Assembly: GCA_046351215.1 (NCBI GenBank)
Contig: JAXLYX010000010.1
Span: 186,001 to 250,000 of the forward strand
Source: JAXLYX01 sp046351215
GTDB lineage: Bacteria; Myxococcota_A; Polyangia; Polyangiales; Houyiibacteriaceae
Reading direction: 5' to 3'
DNA length: 64,000 nucleotides
The notes under the pieces are model-generated. The model ran no database searches, was not told the DNA's origin, and saw only the letters and a list, made by a program, of their open reading frames with translations. The translations under genes and the position numbers were made by a program. Position 1 is the stretch's first letter; the number at the start of each line of letters is the position of its first letter. Positions 62,436 through 64,000 of this stretch are shown one piece after another.

Positions 62436-63269
62436 TCACGCCCAGCGATCCACGAGCGGCCGAACCTCGAGCTCCACGACCTCGCGCACGTCGAAGAGGC
62501 GGCCCACGCCGCGCGCGTCCTCGCGGATCCGGAACGTGGCCGGCAACGAGGTCAGGTCGCGCTGCACGTCGGCGAGCGGAACGAACGTCGCCTCGGCGAT
62601 CGCGGAGGCCACGAGCTCGGGCTCGCGGACTCGATGCACCACGATCGCGCACGGCCCGTCGAGAAGCCTCTTGTCGAACGCCCAGAGCATCGCGTCGAGG
62701 TCGCCTCCGAGGCCCGTCCCGAGCACGGCGAGACGCCGGGGGTCTCGCCGGTCGACGACGACGCCGAGGCATCCGAACTCTTGGGTGGGGAAGAGCCACC
62801 AAGCCTCGGTCGCTCGGATGCTCTCGAGATGCACATCGCTGCCGCCGAGCGCGTTGTCCGCCGCGAGGAGCGCGCGTGCGAACGGCATCGCGTCGTCCGG
62901 CGCGAGGTCGAACGAGAACGGGAAGGGACTCGCGTGCTCGACCTCGAGCTCGAGCGTGACGCGGCCCATCCAATGGTCCGGATGAAAAGGGGAGGGAAAC
63001 GAGAGGTGATCCGCGCTCACGAGCCGCATGGAGAGGACCCGCACGTCGTCGAGTCGCGCGGGGCTTCCGAGGCCTGCGCGAACGGCCACGAGCGCATCGA
63101 TCGGATCCACGGCGAAGACGGATGTCTCGAGGGTCACCCAGAACTCTGACGTGGGCTCGAGGATTCGATCCGCTTTGCGCTCGCCCTGCCTGCGCACGAT
63201 GCGTCGTCGAGCCCGGACCGGCAGGTCGAGACCGAGGAAGTGGAGGGTGCGAGGCTCGGTGATCGGCAT
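62436..63269 (-). CDS. Cytoplasmic protein of unknown function
   Basis: 277 residues with no signal peptide or membrane segment. It starts MPITEPRTLHFLGLDLPVRA and contains a SADHLSFPSPFHPDHWMG segment and an EAWWLFPTQEFGCLGVVVD strand. It looks like a compact alpha/beta protein rich in Asp and Leu. No family is recognised and no neighbour suggests a role. The ATG at 63269 is chosen because codon-bias-like sequence before it loses domain-like content. The divergent gap 63270-63512 shows no firm promoter. Confidence 0.6.
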   Translation of the reverse strand: MPITEPRTLHFLGLDLPVRARRRIVRRQGERKADRILEPTSEFWVTLETSVFAVDPIDALVAVRAGLGSPARLDDVRVLSMRLVSADHLSFPSPFHPDHWMGRVTLELEVEHASPFPFSFDLAPDDAMPFARALLAADNALGGSDVHLESIRATEAWWLFPTQEFGCLGVVVDRRDPRRLAVLGTGLGGDLDAMLWAFDKRLLDGPCAIVVHRVREPELVASAIAEATFVPLADVQRDLTSLPATFRIREDARGVGRLFDVREVVELEVRPLVDRWA

Positions 63270-63512
63270 CGGTGCGGGGGAAGGATGGAGCGGAGTGGGT
63301 GCGGCGGGAAGCACGGAGCCGCGTGTCGTGTCGAGGGCGGGCGGAGGCCCTGGGAGCGAGCAGCGCTCGAGCTGCGCTCGCTCGGCAACCCGGCTGCGAA
63401 CGGCTACACGGCCCTGCTGCCGATCCGCCATGGCCGGAACCCCACTGCCACTCTGGACGGCGGACGGCCGAGGGGAGAAACCGCCTCCGGCTTCCGGTAC
63501 GATGGAGGGACG

Positions 63513-63992
63513 ATGCGGCCGCCCACCCTCCGACTCGCCCTCCTGATGGCGCTCCTCGGCTCCGCGAATGCGCGGGCCGATGTCGTGCTGCCGCGGGAAT
63601 ACGTGGAGCCCTGCACCGTCGAGAGCCGCTCGGACGAGCGGCACGAGTGCAAGGCCTGTGCGCGCTCGTATCGGCAACCCGCCGAGCACTGCGCCACCGA
63701 GGTCGGTCCCGGCTACACGCTCGCGTGCAAGACCACGGGCGCTTCGACCTGGACCGAGGTCTGGTGTCGCGAGCGTCCCCGCGACGGTGGGACACGGCCG
63801 ACGCCAGGAGCAGCGACGCACGGACGACGGAAGGCCGCGGCGGCGACCGTCCTCGCCGATGCTGCGCCACCGTCGGGAGGTCGCTGCACCTTCTCCCACG
63901 AATCGAACGGCGCGCCGACGTACGCGCTCGGCATGCTCGGCGTCCTCGGATGGACCGTCGTCCGAGCGCGACGCCGACGCTCCGGCTCCTGA
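63513..63992 (+). CDS. Secreted small protein with MYXO-CTERM-like tail
   Basis: 159 residues. The signal peptide ends at about NARADV (residue 20). Six cysteines in residues 25-75 (CTVES, CKACARSY, CATEV, CKTTG, CRERP) suggest a disulfide domain. The C-terminus has CTFSHESNG, then a hydrophobic helix ALGMLGVLGWTVV and RARRRRSGS, the MYXO-CTERM layout of cysteine, helix and arginine cluster. GGAGGGA precedes the ATG. Function unknown. Confidence 0.65.
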   Translation: MRPPTLRLALLMALLGSANARADVVLPREYVEPCTVESRSDERHECKACARSYRQPAEHCATEVGPGYTLACKTTGASTWTEVWCRERPRDGGTRPTPGAATHGRRKAAAATVLADAAPPSGGRCTFSHESNGAPTYALGMLGVLGWTVVRARRRRSGS

Positions 63993-64000
63993 GGAGGCTC

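Overview
The window is 64 kb of very GC-rich chromosomal DNA with strongly G/C-biased third codon positions. This bias creates long spurious open frames opposite and beside most real genes. Gene content points to a myxobacterium (Myxococcota), most likely of the Polyangia/Sandaracinus type. The evidence is many outer-membrane lipoproteins with clear lipoboxes, Asp-Ala-Gly linkers, multiheme c-type cytochromes, two FadL-type porins, an AceK, two proteins ending in MYXO-CTERM-like tails (cysteine, hydrophobic stretch, arginines), and no insertion sequences, phage genes, CRISPR, rRNA or recognisable tRNA. That placement is inference; no marker gene fixes the taxon. Many start codons have a good Shine-Dalgarno sequence. 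A second group has none and instead carries a TAnnnT hexamer 6-11 nt upstream, which suggests leaderless transcripts.

Layout. 1-6.8 kb: a partial membrane protein, a MoxR ATPase/VWA-metallopeptidase pair, a DUF3147 membrane protein, an alpha/beta hydrolase, an orphan GroEL and a DUF4833 protein. 6.9-20.7 kb: an envelope block with an expansin-like lipoprotein, a 298-bp structured intergenic region, a 1203-residue lipoprotein translationally coupled to a FadL porin, a diheme cytochrome lipoprotein, an AraC regulator, and a TetR regulator coupled to two further lipoproteins. A 15-bp motif recurs in both divergent promoter regions of this block and two tandem palindromes precede tetR, so it may be one regulated uptake/oxidation system for a hydrophobic substrate. 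20.7-30.8 kb: a TPR protein, a secreted protein, acyl-CoA dehydrogenase, an epimerase, an E2-like acyltransferase, AceK, two paralogous membrane proteins around a beta-barrel protein and a DUF1622 protein. 30.8-48.3 kb: an octaheme cytochrome-TPR protein and two almost identical arylsulfatase genes in inverted orientation about 10 kb apart. Between them lie DUF2252, alpha-carbonic anhydrase, a metallo-beta-lactamase-fold protein, small lipoproteins, a lipocalin-like protein coupled to a rifampin-phosphotransferase/PEP-synthase-like enzyme, and a second FadL porin. 48.3-58.1 kb: patatin lipase and wax ester/triacylglycerol synthase (with the FadL porin, a neutral-lipid module). These are followed by a same-strand run of upp, AcuI-type reductase, cDPG-synthetase-like GTPase and ornithine aminotransferase, then LysR, a glyoxalase II-like hydrolase and an SDR. 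58.3-64 kb: secreted or lipid-anchored proteins of unknown function, including a four-repeat cysteine-rich lipoprotein and a small 78-residue protein.

No stretch above 300 bases lacks a gene; the largest gap is 7601-7898 and it is described below. All identifications are from reading translations and motifs. Family names are from recognition, not from a database search.
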